In this document: in pieces, positions 8,034 to 18,270 of the stretch
Numbering within the stretch: the stretch's first letter is position 1
Layout: each line of letters opens with the position of its first letter
Origin: Paraburkholderia tropica
Lineage (GTDB): Bacteria; Pseudomonadota; Gammaproteobacteria; Burkholderiales; Burkholderiaceae
NCBI RefSeq assembly: GCF_914484835.1
Contig: NZ_CAJZAR010000072.1
Coordinates: forward strand, 24,552-88,551
DNA length: 64,000 nucleotides
Reading direction: 5' to 3'
Translations under genes and position numbers: made by a program
Notes under the pieces: generated by a model
What the model saw: the letters and a program-made list of their open reading frames with translations, nothing else
Database searches by the model: none
Told to the model about the DNA's origin: nothing

Positions 8034-9341
8034 ATGAAACGTCGCAGTCTGTTGAAACTCGGGACGATGTCGGGCGCACTCGCCGTAGCGGGACGCGTGC
8101 CGTTCGCACAAGCTGCCGACACCGGCAGCGGGCCGATCAAGGTCGGCATTCTGCATTCGCTCTCGGGCACGATGGCGATCTCGGAGACGTCGCTCAAAGA
8201 CACCGCGTTGATGACGATCGCCGACATCAACAAGAACGGCGGCGTGATGGGGCGTCAGATTCAGCCCGTGGTGGTCGACCCCGCATCGAACTGGCCGCTG
8301 TTCGCGGAGAAGGCGCGCCAGCTGCTCACCCAGGACAAGGTCGCGTGCGTGTTCGGCTGCTGGACCTCGGTCTCGCGCAAGTCGGTGCTGCCGGTGTTCG
8401 AGGAACTGAACGGCCTGCTCTACTACCCGGTGCAGTACGAAGGCGAGGAAATGTCGCGCAACGTGTTCTACACGGGCGCCGCGCCGAACCAGCAGGCAAT
8501 TCCGGCCGTGGAATATCTGATGAGCGCGGAAGGCGGCGGCGCAAAGCGCTTCTTCCTGCTCGGCACCGACTATGTCTATCCGCGCACGACCAACAAGATC
8601 CTGCGCGCCTTCCTGCACTCGAAGGGCGTGCAGGACGCCGATATTCAGGAGGTCTACACGCCGTTCGGTCATAGCGACTATCAGACCATCGTCGCGAACA
8701 TCAAGACCTTCTCGCAGGGCGGCAAGACCACCGTCGTCTCCACCATCAACGGCGACTCGAACGTGCCGTTCTACAAGGAACTCGGCAACCAGGGCATCAA
8801 GGCGACCGACGTGCCCGTGGTCGCGTTCTCGGTGGGCGAAGAAGAACTGCGCGGCATCGATACGAAGCCGCTCGTCGGCCACCTCGCGGCGTGGAATTAC
8901 TTCATGTCGGTGAAGGGCGGGCAGAACACGAAGTTCAAGGAACAGTTCGAAGCGTGGGTGAAGGCGAACAATCTGCCGGGCGGCAGCAAGCGCGTCACCA
9001 ACGATCCGATGGAAGCGACCTTCGTCGGCATCCATATGTGGAAGCAGGCGGTCGAAAAGGCCAAGAGCACCGATGTCGACAAGGTGCGCACGGCGATGAT
9101 CGGCCAGACCGTGGCGGCGCCTTCGGGCTTCACGCTGACGATGGACGGCAACCATCACCTGCACAAGCCGGTGATGATCGGCGAGATTCGCGGCGACGGC
9201 CAGTTCAACGTCGTGTGGCGCACCAAGACTGCGATCCGCGCGCAGCCTTGGAGCCCGTTCATCGCCGGCAACGAAGGCAAGCCGGACGTCGTCAGCCAGG
9301 ACGTGCTGCCGAACTTCCTGCGCCGCTCGCGCACGGCCTGA
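8034..9341 (+). CDS. urtA: Urea ABC transporter substrate-binding protein UrtA
   Basis: A 435-residue periplasmic binding protein of the amide/urea group. It opens with a twin-arginine-like signal (MKRRSLLKLG, hydrophobic stretch, cleavage near AQA at 27). The mature protein shows the UrtA pattern: IKVGILHSLSGTMAISETSLKD, then CVFGCWTSVSRKSVLPVFE, then LYYPVQYEGEEMSRNVFYTGAAPNQQ. The ATG at 8034 was chosen because it opens the signal peptide. UrtA captures urea at high affinity for UrtBCDE. A sigma-54 promoter lies 88 bp upstream and a GC-rich hairpin follows the gene. Confidence 0.95.
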   Translation: MKRRSLLKLGTMSGALAVAGRVPFAQAADTGSGPIKVGILHSLSGTMAISETSLKDTALMTIADINKNGGVMGRQIQPVVVDPASNWPLFAEKARQLLTQDKVACVFGCWTSVSRKSVLPVFEELNGLLYYPVQYEGEEMSRNVFYTGAAPNQQAIPAVEYLMSAEGGGAKRFFLLGTDYVYPRTTNKILRAFLHSKGVQDADIQEVYTPFGHSDYQTIVANIKTFSQGGKTTVVSTINGDSNVPFYKELGNQGIKATDVPVVAFSVGEEELRGIDTKPLVGHLAAWNYFMSVKGGQNTKFKEQFEAWVKANNLPGGSKRVTNDPMEATFVGIHMWKQAVEKAKSTDVDKVRTAMIGQTVAAPSGFTLTMDGNHHLHKPVMIGEIRGDGQFNVVWRTKTAIRAQPWSPFIAGNEGKPDVVSQDVLPNFLRRSRTA

Positions 9342-9364
9342 TCGTACGGTCGTCATGCCTGCCA

Positions 9365-9391
9365 CGCGCGGCGCGTCTCTAGCGCCGCGCG
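9365..9391 (+). terminator. GC-rich hairpin between urtA and urtB
   Basis: The arms CGCGCGGCGC (9365-9374) and GCGCCGCGCG (9382-9391) form a perfect 10-bp stem with a 7-nt loop and no T tract. In this position it may stabilise the urtA mRNA or partly limit read-through, so that the binding protein is made in excess over the membrane subunits. This role is inferred. Confidence 0.5.
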
Positions 9392-9475
9392 CGTTCTGCC
9401 CACGGGCCGCCGCGCCAGACGTCGCTTCCCCTGTCGTTCGCGCGGCGCGGCGGCCCGCATCATAAAGACCTCATC

Positions 9476-11113
9476 ATGGCTCTCTCATTCCCGAGGTTCG
9501 CCCGCGTGCTCGGCAACGTCACGCTGTGCATGACGTTCTGCGCCGCGTTCGCCACGTCCGCGCACGCGCTCGAAGCCGCCGATGTCGCCCCGCTCGGCGG
9601 CGACGACTTCGACGCCAAGGCCGCCGCCGTCGACAAGCTGATCGCCACCCACGACGCCGCCTCGCTCGCGCTGCTCAAGGCGCTCGCCGACGACAACGTC
9701 AGCGCCACCGATGCCGGCGAAGTGCTCGTCACCGACGGCGACACCGCGCGCGACGCCGCCACCGGCAAACCGGTCGCCGCCGACGTCGCGTCGAGCGCGC
9801 AGCCCATCACGCTGAACAATCTGCTGCGCTCGAAAGTCGCGGGCGCGGTCTCGGGCCTGCAACTCGCCTCGCCCGATCTGGAAACGCGCCGCGCGGCCAT
9901 CGCGGAGCTGCTGAAGAATCCCGATCCGTCGATGAAGCCGATGATCGACGCCGCGCGCGCCAAGGAAACGGATCCCGCGCTCAAGCGCCGCCTCGACACG
10001 CTCTGGGCCATGACCGCGCTGCGCGATCCGAACGCGGCCACGCGTCTCGAAGCGACGAAGCTCGTCGCGGCGCGCCACGATCTCGACATGTATGAACTGC
10101 TGCGCCCGCTCGTCGCGAAGAACGCGAGCGGCGCCTTCAACGAACCCGATGCCGATGTGCGCGCCGTCGCGCAACAAGGCATCGACGCGCTCGACTCGAT
10201 CCAGCGCCGCAGCGAAATCGCGGGCACGCTGTTCGCGGGTCTCTCGCTCGGCAGCGTGCTGCTGCTCGCGGCGCTCGGCCTCGCGATCACGTACGGCCTG
10301 ATCGGCGTGATCAACATGGCGCACGGCGAGTTTCTGATGATCGGCGCGTACGCCACCTATGTCGTGCAGACGCTGTTCCAGCGCTACGCGCCGGGCGCGT
10401 TCGACTGGTATCCGCTGCTGGCGATTCCGGCCTCGTTCGTCGCGGCCGCGCTCGTGGGCGCCGTGATCGAGCGCCTCGTGATCCGCCATCTTTACGGACG
10501 TCCGCTGGAGACGCTGCTGACCACCTTCGGCATCAGCCTGATCCTGATTCAAGCCACGCGCATGATCTTCGGCGCGCAGAACGTGCAGGTCGAAAACCCC
10601 GCGTGGATGAGCGGCGGCGTGACCGTGATGCAGAACCTGATCCTGCCGTACAACCGCCTCGCGATTCTCGCGTTCGCGCTGATCGTGGTCGGCATCGCGT
10701 GGACCGTGCTGACGAAAACGCGCCTCGGCCTGTTCGTGCGCGCCGTCACGCAGAATCGCCGCATGGCCGCCTGCGTGGGCGTGCGCACCGCGCGCGTCGA
10801 TGCGTGGGCGTTCGCGTTCGGCGCGGGCATCGCTGGACTCGGCGGCTGCGCGCTCTCGCAGATCGGCAACGTCGGCCCGGACCTCGGCCAGAGCTACATC
10901 ATCGATTCGTTCATGGCCGTGGTGCTCGGCGGCGTGGGCCAGATCGCCGGCACCGTGATCGGCGGATTCGGGCTCGGGCTCGTCTCGAAGGCCATCGAGC
11001 CGTTCTGGGGCGCGGTGCTCGCGAAGATCGCCGTGCTCGTGCTGATCGTCCTCTTTATCCAGAAGCGCCCGCAGGGCCTGTTCGCCCTCAAGGGCCGCAG
11101 CGCGGAGGCTTGA
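9476..11113 (+). CDS. urtB: Urea ABC transporter permease UrtB
   Basis: A 545-residue protein with two parts. Residues 1-31 are a signal peptide ending AHA, followed by an alpha-helical soluble region of about 210 residues that is characteristic of UrtB. The second part is a LivH-type permease (LAITYGLIGVINMAHGEFLMIGAYATYVVQ; GAVIERLVIRHLYGRPLETLLTTFGISLIL; FMAVVLGGVGQIAGTVIGG). It forms half of the inner-membrane urea channel with UrtC, whose gene begins 2 bp after this stop. Confidence 0.95.
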   Translation: MALSFPRFARVLGNVTLCMTFCAAFATSAHALEAADVAPLGGDDFDAKAAAVDKLIATHDAASLALLKALADDNVSATDAGEVLVTDGDTARDAATGKPVAADVASSAQPITLNNLLRSKVAGAVSGLQLASPDLETRRAAIAELLKNPDPSMKPMIDAARAKETDPALKRRLDTLWAMTALRDPNAATRLEATKLVAARHDLDMYELLRPLVAKNASGAFNEPDADVRAVAQQGIDALDSIQRRSEIAGTLFAGLSLGSVLLLAALGLAITYGLIGVINMAHGEFLMIGAYATYVVQTLFQRYAPGAFDWYPLLAIPASFVAAALVGAVIERLVIRHLYGRPLETLLTTFGISLILIQATRMIFGAQNVQVENPAWMSGGVTVMQNLILPYNRLAILAFALIVVGIAWTVLTKTRLGLFVRAVTQNRRMAACVGVRTARVDAWAFAFGAGIAGLGGCALSQIGNVGPDLGQSYIIDSFMAVVLGGVGQIAGTVIGGFGLGLVSKAIEPFWGAVLAKIAVLVLIVLFIQKRPQGLFALKGRSAEA

Positions 11114-11115
11114 TC

Positions 11116-12306
11116 ATGACGACCGCCACTTCCACTTCGCCGCGTCCTTCGCTCGCGCCGCACGACGGCAGCGCCGAGACCTTCGCGCTCGGCCTGCCCG
11201 CGCGCCCCGCCCTGCTCTCGCGGCGCGCGTGGCTCGCACTCATCGCGCTGATCATCGTGATGGGCGTGGGCGTGCCGCTGTGCGCGCTGGTGCTGCCGCA
11301 ATCGAGCGCGCTGCATCTCTCGGCCTACACCATGACGCTCGCGGGCAAGCTCATGTGCTACGCGATCGCCGCGCTCGCGCTCGATCTCGTCTGGGGCTAC
11401 TGCGGCATCCTGAGTCTCGGCCACGGCCTGTTCTTCGCGCTCGGCGGCTACGCCATCGGCATGTATCTGATGCGCGAGATCGGCCATGACGGCAAGTACG
11501 GCAGCGATCTGCCCGACTTCATGGTGTTTCTCGACTGGCACAGCATGCCGTGGTACTGGAGCGGCACGCAGCATCTCGGCTATGCGCTGCTGCTCGTGGT
11601 GCTCGTGCCCGCCGTGGTCGCGTGGGTGTTCGGCTTCTTCACGTTCCGCTCGCGCGTGAAGGGCGTGTATCTGTCGATCATCACGCAGGCCATGACCTTC
11701 GCGGCGATGCTGCTGTTCTATCGCAACGAGACCGGCTTCGGCGGCAACAACGGCTTCACCGATTTCAAGCGCATCGCGGGCATGCCGATCACGCATCCGG
11801 GCACGCGCACGGTGCTGTTCCTGCTGACCTTCGCCACGCTCGTGCTCGCGTTTCTCGCGGCGCGCGCGATCGTCACCTCGAAGCTCGGGCGCGTGGTCAC
11901 GGCCGTGCGCGACGGCGAAACGCGCCTGATGTTCCTCGGCTACAGCCCGCTCGGCTACAAGCTGTTCATCTGGACCGTCTCGGCGATGTTGTGCGGCATC
12001 GCGGGCGCGCTCTATGTGCCGCAGGTCGGCATCATCAATCCGAGCGAAATGTCGCCGGGCAACTCGATCGAAATGGCGATCTGGGTAGCCGTGGGCGGAC
12101 GCGGCACGCTGATCGGCCCGATCATCGGCGCATTCGCCGTGAACGGCGCGAAGAGTTTCTTCACCGCCTACTTCGCCGAATACTGGCTGTTCTTCCTCGG
12201 CCTCATTTTCGTGCTCGTGCCGCTGTTGCAGCCCAACGGCATCATGGGCCTGATCGAACTCGCCGCGCGGCGCCTGAAGCTCGCGGCAGGAGGCAAGCGC
12301 TCATGA
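11116..12306 (+). CDS. urtC: Urea ABC transporter permease UrtC
   Basis: A 396-residue LivM-type permease with roughly ten membrane segments. Family segments include LDLVWGYCGILSLGHGLFFALGGYAIGMYLM, FRSRVKGVYLSIITQAMTFAAMLLFYRNETGFGGNNGFTDF and MSPGNSIEMAIWVAVGGRGTLIGPIIGA. The ATG at 11116, just after the urtB stop, is the natural start. Its TGA overlaps the ATG of urtD (ATGA), indicating translational coupling. Confidence 0.95.
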   Translation: MTTATSTSPRPSLAPHDGSAETFALGLPARPALLSRRAWLALIALIIVMGVGVPLCALVLPQSSALHLSAYTMTLAGKLMCYAIAALALDLVWGYCGILSLGHGLFFALGGYAIGMYLMREIGHDGKYGSDLPDFMVFLDWHSMPWYWSGTQHLGYALLLVVLVPAVVAWVFGFFTFRSRVKGVYLSIITQAMTFAAMLLFYRNETGFGGNNGFTDFKRIAGMPITHPGTRTVLFLLTFATLVLAFLAARAIVTSKLGRVVTAVRDGETRLMFLGYSPLGYKLFIWTVSAMLCGIAGALYVPQVGIINPSEMSPGNSIEMAIWVAVGGRGTLIGPIIGAFAVNGAKSFFTAYFAEYWLFFLGLIFVLVPLLQPNGIMGLIELAARRLKLAAGGKRS

Positions 12307-13172
12307 ACGGACACATCATGCTCAACGATCCGCTCAATCACAATCCGTTCGACGAGGAAGGCCTCACGCTCTCGGGCGTCGCCGATATGGGTCACGTGGT
12401 CGAGCCCGGCGTGATCGACACCTCGCACGGCACGATCCTGTATCTCGAAGACGTGACCGTGAGCTTCGACGGCTTTCGCGCGCTCAACAAGCTCTCGCTG
12501 GAGATCGACTCGGGCGAGCTGCGCTGCGTGATCGGCCCGAACGGCGCGGGCAAGACCACGATGATGGACGTGATCACCGGCAAGACCTCGCCCGATTCGG
12601 GCAAGGTGTTTCTCGGCCAGACGCTCGACCTCACGCGCATGAACGAACCGGCGATCGCGCGCGTGGGCATCGGCCGCAAGTTCCAGAAGCCGACCGTGTT
12701 CGAGCAGCATCCCGTGTGGGAAAACCTCGAACTCGCGATGAAGGCCGACAAGGGCTGGTTCGCCACGCTGCGCGCGCGACTCGGGCGCGACGCGCAGGCG
12801 AAGATCGAACAGACGCTCGAAACGATCCGCCTCGAAAGCGACGCGCGCCGACTCGCGGGCGAGCTTTCGCACGGCCAGAAGCAGCGCCTCGAAATCGGCA
12901 TGTTGCTGATGCAGAAGCCGCAACTGCTGCTGCTCGACGAACCCGCCGCCGGCATGACCGACGACGAGACGATGGAACTCGCCGCGCTGCTCAATCGTCT
13001 GCGCGGCAGCTGCTCGATGATGGTGGTCGAGCACGACATGGAATTCGTCGCGGCGCTCGCGGGCGAGACCGGACGCGTGACCGTGATGGCCGAAGGCCGC
13101 GTGCTCGCGCACGGCACGCTCGACGAGGTCAAGCGCGACGAGACAGTGATCGAATCGTATCTGGGCCGCTAA
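12303..13172 (+). CDS. urtD: Urea ABC transporter ATP-binding protein UrtD
   Basis: A 289-residue LivG-type ATPase. Walker A is GPNGAGKTT (78-86). Signature LSHGQKQRLEIGMLL and Walker B LLLLDEPAAGM follow near 195-215, and the switch histidine is in VVEHDMEFV. It has an N-terminal extension of about 45 residues before the domain that contains several internal Met codons, so the true start could be later. The ATGA overlap with urtC supports 12303. It powers urea import with UrtE. Confidence 0.93.
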   Translation: MNGHIMLNDPLNHNPFDEEGLTLSGVADMGHVVEPGVIDTSHGTILYLEDVTVSFDGFRALNKLSLEIDSGELRCVIGPNGAGKTTMMDVITGKTSPDSGKVFLGQTLDLTRMNEPAIARVGIGRKFQKPTVFEQHPVWENLELAMKADKGWFATLRARLGRDAQAKIEQTLETIRLESDARRLAGELSHGQKQRLEIGMLLMQKPQLLLLDEPAAGMTDDETMELAALLNRLRGSCSMMVVEHDMEFVAALAGETGRVTVMAEGRVLAHGTLDEVKRDETVIESYLGR

Positions 13173-13204
13173 GCCGCTTCCACCAAGCCCGACAAGGCAT
13201 CGAC

Positions 13205-13900
13205 ATGCTCACAATCGAATCGCTGAACCAGTATTACGGCGGCAGCCACATCCTGCGCAACGTCTCGATGACGGTGCCCGAAGGCGAACTCACGGTGCTG
13301 CTCGGACGCAACGGCGTGGGCAAGACCACGCTGCTGCGCTGCCTGATGGGCGTGGTGCCGACGAAGAACGGCAGCATCGCGTGGGGCGACACCGCACTCA
13401 CGAAAATGCCCACGCATGCGCGCGTGGCGCATGGCCTCGCGTATGTGCCGCAAGGGCGCGATATCTTTCCGCGTCTCACGGTCGAGGAGAATCTGCTGGT
13501 GGGCGCGGCGAGCAAGAAGCGCATGCCCAAGGGCGTGCCCGAGCACATCTACACGCTCTTTCCCGTGCTCAAGGACATGAAGGCGCGGCGCGGCGGCGAT
13601 CTCTCGGGCGGCCAGCAACAGCAGCTTGCCATCGGCCGCGCGCTGATGAGCGAACCGCAACTGCTGATTCTCGACGAGCCGACCGAAGGCATTCAGCCTT
13701 CCATCATTCAGGAGATCGGGCGCACGCTGCGACGGCTCGTCGAAGAAATGAACCTCACGGTGCTGCTGGTCGAGCAGTATTACGACTTCGCGAAGGCCAT
13801 CGCCGATCGTTACTGGGTGATGAGCCGTGGCGAGATCGTCGCGGGCGGCGCGGGCGCGCAGATGGATGCGGACGGCGTGCGCGAGCTGATCGCCGTTTAA
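13205..13900 (+). CDS. urtE: Urea ABC transporter ATP-binding protein UrtE
   Basis: A 231-residue LivF-type ATPase. It shows Walker A GRNGVGKTT (34-42), signature LSGGQQQQLAIGRAL, Walker B LLILDEPTEGIQPSII and the switch segment LLVEQYYDFA, the last typical of UrtE. It begins 32 bp after urtD and completes the UrtABCDE set. ureD follows after 94 bp on the same strand. Confidence 0.95.
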   Translation: MLTIESLNQYYGGSHILRNVSMTVPEGELTVLLGRNGVGKTTLLRCLMGVVPTKNGSIAWGDTALTKMPTHARVAHGLAYVPQGRDIFPRLTVEENLLVGAASKKRMPKGVPEHIYTLFPVLKDMKARRGGDLSGGQQQQLAIGRALMSEPQLLILDEPTEGIQPSIIQEIGRTLRRLVEEMNLTVLLVEQYYDFAKAIADRYWVMSRGEIVAGGAGAQMDADGVRELIAV

Positions 13901-13994
13901 TCAGGCAATCACGCGGATTTTGCACCGGTCGGGACGCGCGGCCTCGCATGCTATCCTCCACGCCAACTTCCGCACTGGTCCGCACGAAATCCGC

Positions 13995-14900
13995 ATGTCG
14001 CTTCACGAAGATCACGCCGCGCTCGCCAACACCACGCTGCGCAACGCCGCGCAACCCGAATGGGCCGCGAAGCTCGAACTCGGTTTCGAGCTTCAAAAGA
14101 CGTCGCGCACGGCGCTCACGCATCGTCTGCATGTGGGGCCGCTGCGCGTGCAACGTCCGCTCTATCCCGAAGGCGATGCGATCTGCCACGCGGTGATCGT
14201 GCATCCGCCAGCAGGCATCGCGGGCGGCGACCGGCTCGATATCGACGTGAACGTCGGCGACGGCGCGCACGCCGTGATCACCACGCCGGGCGCGACCAAG
14301 TGGTACAAGTCGAACGGCCGCGTCGCGCGCCAGCGCATCAAGGTGCATGTCGGCGACGGCGCGAAGCTCGACTGGCTGCCGCAGAACAATCTCGTCTTCG
14401 ATGACGCGCACGCCGAGCAGGACTTCGCGCTCACGCTCGGCGCGGGCGCGACGGCCATCGGCTGGGACGCGACGCAACTGGGCCGCCAGGCGGCGGGCGA
14501 GCGCTGGTCGGCGGGCATGCTGCGCGCGCTCACGCGCGTCGTGCGCACGGCCACGCCCGACGCGGAAGAACAACTGCTCTGGTTCGAGCGCGCGCTGATC
14601 GACGCTGCCGATCCGTTGCGCGACGCGCCGCAAGGTCTCGCGGGTTTTCCGGCGTTCGGCGTGCTGTGGGCGATCGGCCCCGCGTGCACCGACGCGCTCG
14701 CGCAGGATCTCGCCGCCACGCTGCCCTTCGACGACACGCTGCGCTCGGGCGCGAGCTGCGTCGCGCCGGGCGTGCTGCTCGTGCGCGTGGTAAGCCGCTC
14801 GATGGAGCCGCTGCAAGCCACGCTCGCGCAATGCTGGACGCAGCTGCGCCCGTTCGTGCACGGCGTGAAGGCCGCGCCGCTGCGTCTCTGGACGACCTGA
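13995..14900 (+). CDS. ureD: Urease accessory protein UreD
   Basis: A 301-residue UreD/UreH family protein, the scaffold that binds apo-urease together with UreF and UreG during nickel insertion. Typical segments are GDAICHAVIVHPPAGIAGGDRLDIDV, HAVITTPGATKWYKSNG and DAHAEQDFALTLGAGATAIGWD. The ATG at 13995 (MSLHEDHA) is chosen. In-frame codons 25 positions upstream look like non-coding sequence. It stands between urtE and the sigma-54 promoter of ureA, so it may be read mainly from the urt side. Confidence 0.92.
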   Translation: MSLHEDHAALANTTLRNAAQPEWAAKLELGFELQKTSRTALTHRLHVGPLRVQRPLYPEGDAICHAVIVHPPAGIAGGDRLDIDVNVGDGAHAVITTPGATKWYKSNGRVARQRIKVHVGDGAKLDWLPQNNLVFDDAHAEQDFALTLGAGATAIGWDATQLGRQAAGERWSAGMLRALTRVVRTATPDAEEQLLWFERALIDAADPLRDAPQGLAGFPAFGVLWAIGPACTDALAQDLAATLPFDDTLRSGASCVAPGVLLVRVVSRSMEPLQATLAQCWTQLRPFVHGVKAAPLRLWTT

Positions 14901-14913
14901 GCCGCATACTCGT

Positions 14914-14982
14914 CGCACCATCCTGGCGCGCACTCGCGCGCCTGCGCACAATCTCGCGCCATCGATACGCCAATGCGGTGCA
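14914..14982 (+). promoter_or_regulatory. Two candidate NtrC-binding sites upstream of ureA
   Basis: CGCACC-ATCCT-GGCGCG (14914-14930) and TACGCC-AATGC-GGTGCA (14966-14982) each resemble TGCACC-N5-GGTGCA, at about 9 and 10 of 12 positions. They lie roughly 94 and 42 bp before the -24 element of the sigma-54 promoter, where NtrC enhancers are expected. They were matched by eye only. Confidence 0.45.
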
Positions 14983-15023
14983 CAAAGACCGCATGAATGG
15001 TGCATCCACGCTGTCCCCTTCAT

Positions 15024-15039
15024 TGGCACACACCTTGCT
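15024..15039 (+). promoter_or_regulatory. Sigma-54 (-24/-12) promoter of ureABCEFG
   Basis: TGGCACACACCTTGCT has a perfect TGGCAC -24 box, a perfect TTGCT -12 box and GG-N10-GC spacing. It lies about 120 bp before the ureA ATG, in the 257-bp gap between ureD and ureA. It implies nitrogen control of urease through sigma-54 and an enhancer-binding protein such as NtrC. Confidence 0.8.
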
Positions 15040-15157
15040 GTGAGCTTGCATCGAATCGTGCGCGCCGCGCGCGAGGCAGCAAGCTGTCCGTAACGTGGCT
15101 CCCGTAAGCTGAACGCACGCTCCACGCCAGCCGACTTGCCCCAACCGAACCAGAACG

Positions 15158-15460
15158 ATGAAGCTCACGCCACGCGAGAAAGACAAGCTCCTGATCTTCA
15201 CCGCCGCGCTGCTCGCCGAACGGCGCCGCGCGCGCGGCCTCAAGCTCAACTACCCGGAAGCCGTGGCGTTCATCAGCGCCGCGCTGATGGAAGCCGCCCG
15301 CGACGGCAAGACCGTCGCCGAGGTCATGCACTACGGCACCACGCTGCTCACGCGCGACGACGTGATGGACGGCGTGCCCGAGATGATCCCCGATATCCAG
15401 GTCGAAGCGACCTTCCCCGACGGCACCAAGCTCGTCACCGTCCACCATCCGATTCCCTGA
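15158..15460 (+). CDS. ureA: Urease gamma subunit UreA
   Basis: The 100-residue gamma chain of the three-chain bacterial urease, full length for the family. It begins MKLTPREKDKLLIFTAALLAERRRARGLKLNYPEA and ends with IPDIQVEATFPDGTKLVTVHHPIP, both near-invariant in UreA. It combines with UreB and UreC as a trimer of (ABC) units. A sigma-54 promoter lies just upstream, and ureB starts 11 bp downstream. Confidence 0.97.
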   Translation: MKLTPREKDKLLIFTAALLAERRRARGLKLNYPEAVAFISAALMEAARDGKTVAEVMHYGTTLLTRDDVMDGVPEMIPDIQVEATFPDGTKLVTVHHPIP

Positions 15461-15471
15461 AGGACGCGCCC

Positions 15472-15777
15472 ATGATCCCCGGCGAAATGCTGATCGACGA
15501 CGGCGAAATCGAACTCAACGCGGGCCGCGAAACGGTCAGCGTGACGGTCGCGAACACGGGCGACCGCCCGGTGCAGATCGGCTCGCACTACCACTTCTAC
15601 GAAGTCAACGAAGCGCTCACGTTCGACCGCGAAGCCACACGCGGCTTCCGCCTGAACATCGCGGCGGGCACGGCCGTGCGTTTCGAGCCCGGCCAGGAGC
15701 GCACCGTCGAACTCGTCGCGCTCGCGGGCGAGCGCGCGGTCTACGGCTTCAACGGCAAGGTGATGGGCCCGCTCTGA
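15472..15777 (+). CDS. ureB: Urease beta subunit UreB
   Basis: The 101-residue beta chain. MIPGEMLIDDGEIELNAGRE, IGSHYHFYEVNEAL and the ending VELVALAGERAVYGFNGKVMG are all family-typical. The ATG at 15472 directly gives the conserved MIPGE N-terminus. It packs against UreA and UreC in the holoenzyme; ureC starts 43 bp downstream. Confidence 0.97.
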   Translation: MIPGEMLIDDGEIELNAGRETVSVTVANTGDRPVQIGSHYHFYEVNEALTFDREATRGFRLNIAAGTAVRFEPGQERTVELVALAGERAVYGFNGKVMGPL

Positions 15778-15820
15778 CGCGGCGCGCCTCACGACGCCTC
15801 GAATTCATCAGGAATCCGAT

Positions 15821-17527
<1,707 letters not shown>

Positions 17528-17574
17528 TCTGTTCGGGTTACGCGAACAGATACGACGAAGTTTGAAGTATTACT

Positions 17575-18270
17575 ATGCGCACGATCGACAAACGACTCAA
17601 CGCGAAGCTCGCACCGGTACTGGTCAAGCGCGCGCCCACCCTCACGCTCGCCTACGACGAGCGCTGCAAGAGCCGCCTCGCAGCCAGGCTCGACACGGGC
17701 GAGGACGTGGGCGTGGTGCTGCCGCGCGGCACGGTGCTGCGCGACGGTGACATGCTGGTCGCCGACGACGGCGGCCTCGTGCGCGTGATCGCGGCGGCGC
17801 AGAACGTGCTGCGCGTGCGCGCGCACGACCGCCTCACGCTCACGCGCGCGGCGTACCACCTGGGCAATCGCCATACGCCCGTGGAAGTGGGCGTCGACGA
17901 ACTGAAGCTCGAAGCCGATCCCGTGCTCGAAGACATGCTCAAGCGCCTCGGCGCGCAGGTCGAGCGCGCGGAACTGCCGTTCCAGCCCGAGTCGGGCGCG
18001 TATGGCGGCGGTCATCGGCATGGTCACGACGCGACCTTCGCCGAAGACTACGCGCTCGCGCAGCGCGTGTATGGCGAGCATCACGGGCACGATCATGCAC
18101 ACGATCATGGTCATGATCACGGCCACGCTCATGCGCACGATCACGCGCACGATCACAGCCATGATCACGGCGACGATCACAATCATGATCACAACCACGA
18201 TCACGAATGCGGCCACGACCACGGTCATTGCGACGGCCACGCGCACGACCACAGCCATGAACATCGCTGA
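17575..18270 (+). CDS. ureE: Urease nickel metallochaperone UreE with a long His-rich tail
   Basis: A 231-residue UreE. The N-terminal peptide-binding domain and the C-terminal nickel domain (VLRVRAHDRLTLTRAAYHLGNRHTPVEV, including His100) are complete. The last 63 residues (169-231) contain 29 histidines alternating with Asp, Gly and Ala plus two Cys. Such tails store or buffer nickel. The 3' end overlaps the start of ureF by 14 bp, so the two are probably translationally coupled. Confidence 0.95.
   Translation: MRTIDKRLNAKLAPVLVKRAPTLTLAYDERCKSRLAARLDTGEDVGVVLPRGTVLRDGDMLVADDGGLVRVIAAAQNVLRVRAHDRLTLTRAAYHLGNRHTPVEVGVDELKLEADPVLEDMLKRLGAQVERAELPFQPESGAYGGGHRHGHDATFAEDYALAQRVYGEHHGHDHAHDHGHDHGHAHAHDHAHDHSHDHGDDHNHDHNHDHECGHDHGHCDGHAHDHSHEHR

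Noticed and set aside
18079..18260. The CAY-rich stretch in ureE as a DNA repeat element
   Set aside because: The repetition follows from His-rich coding in an intact UreE and has no fixed repeat unit.
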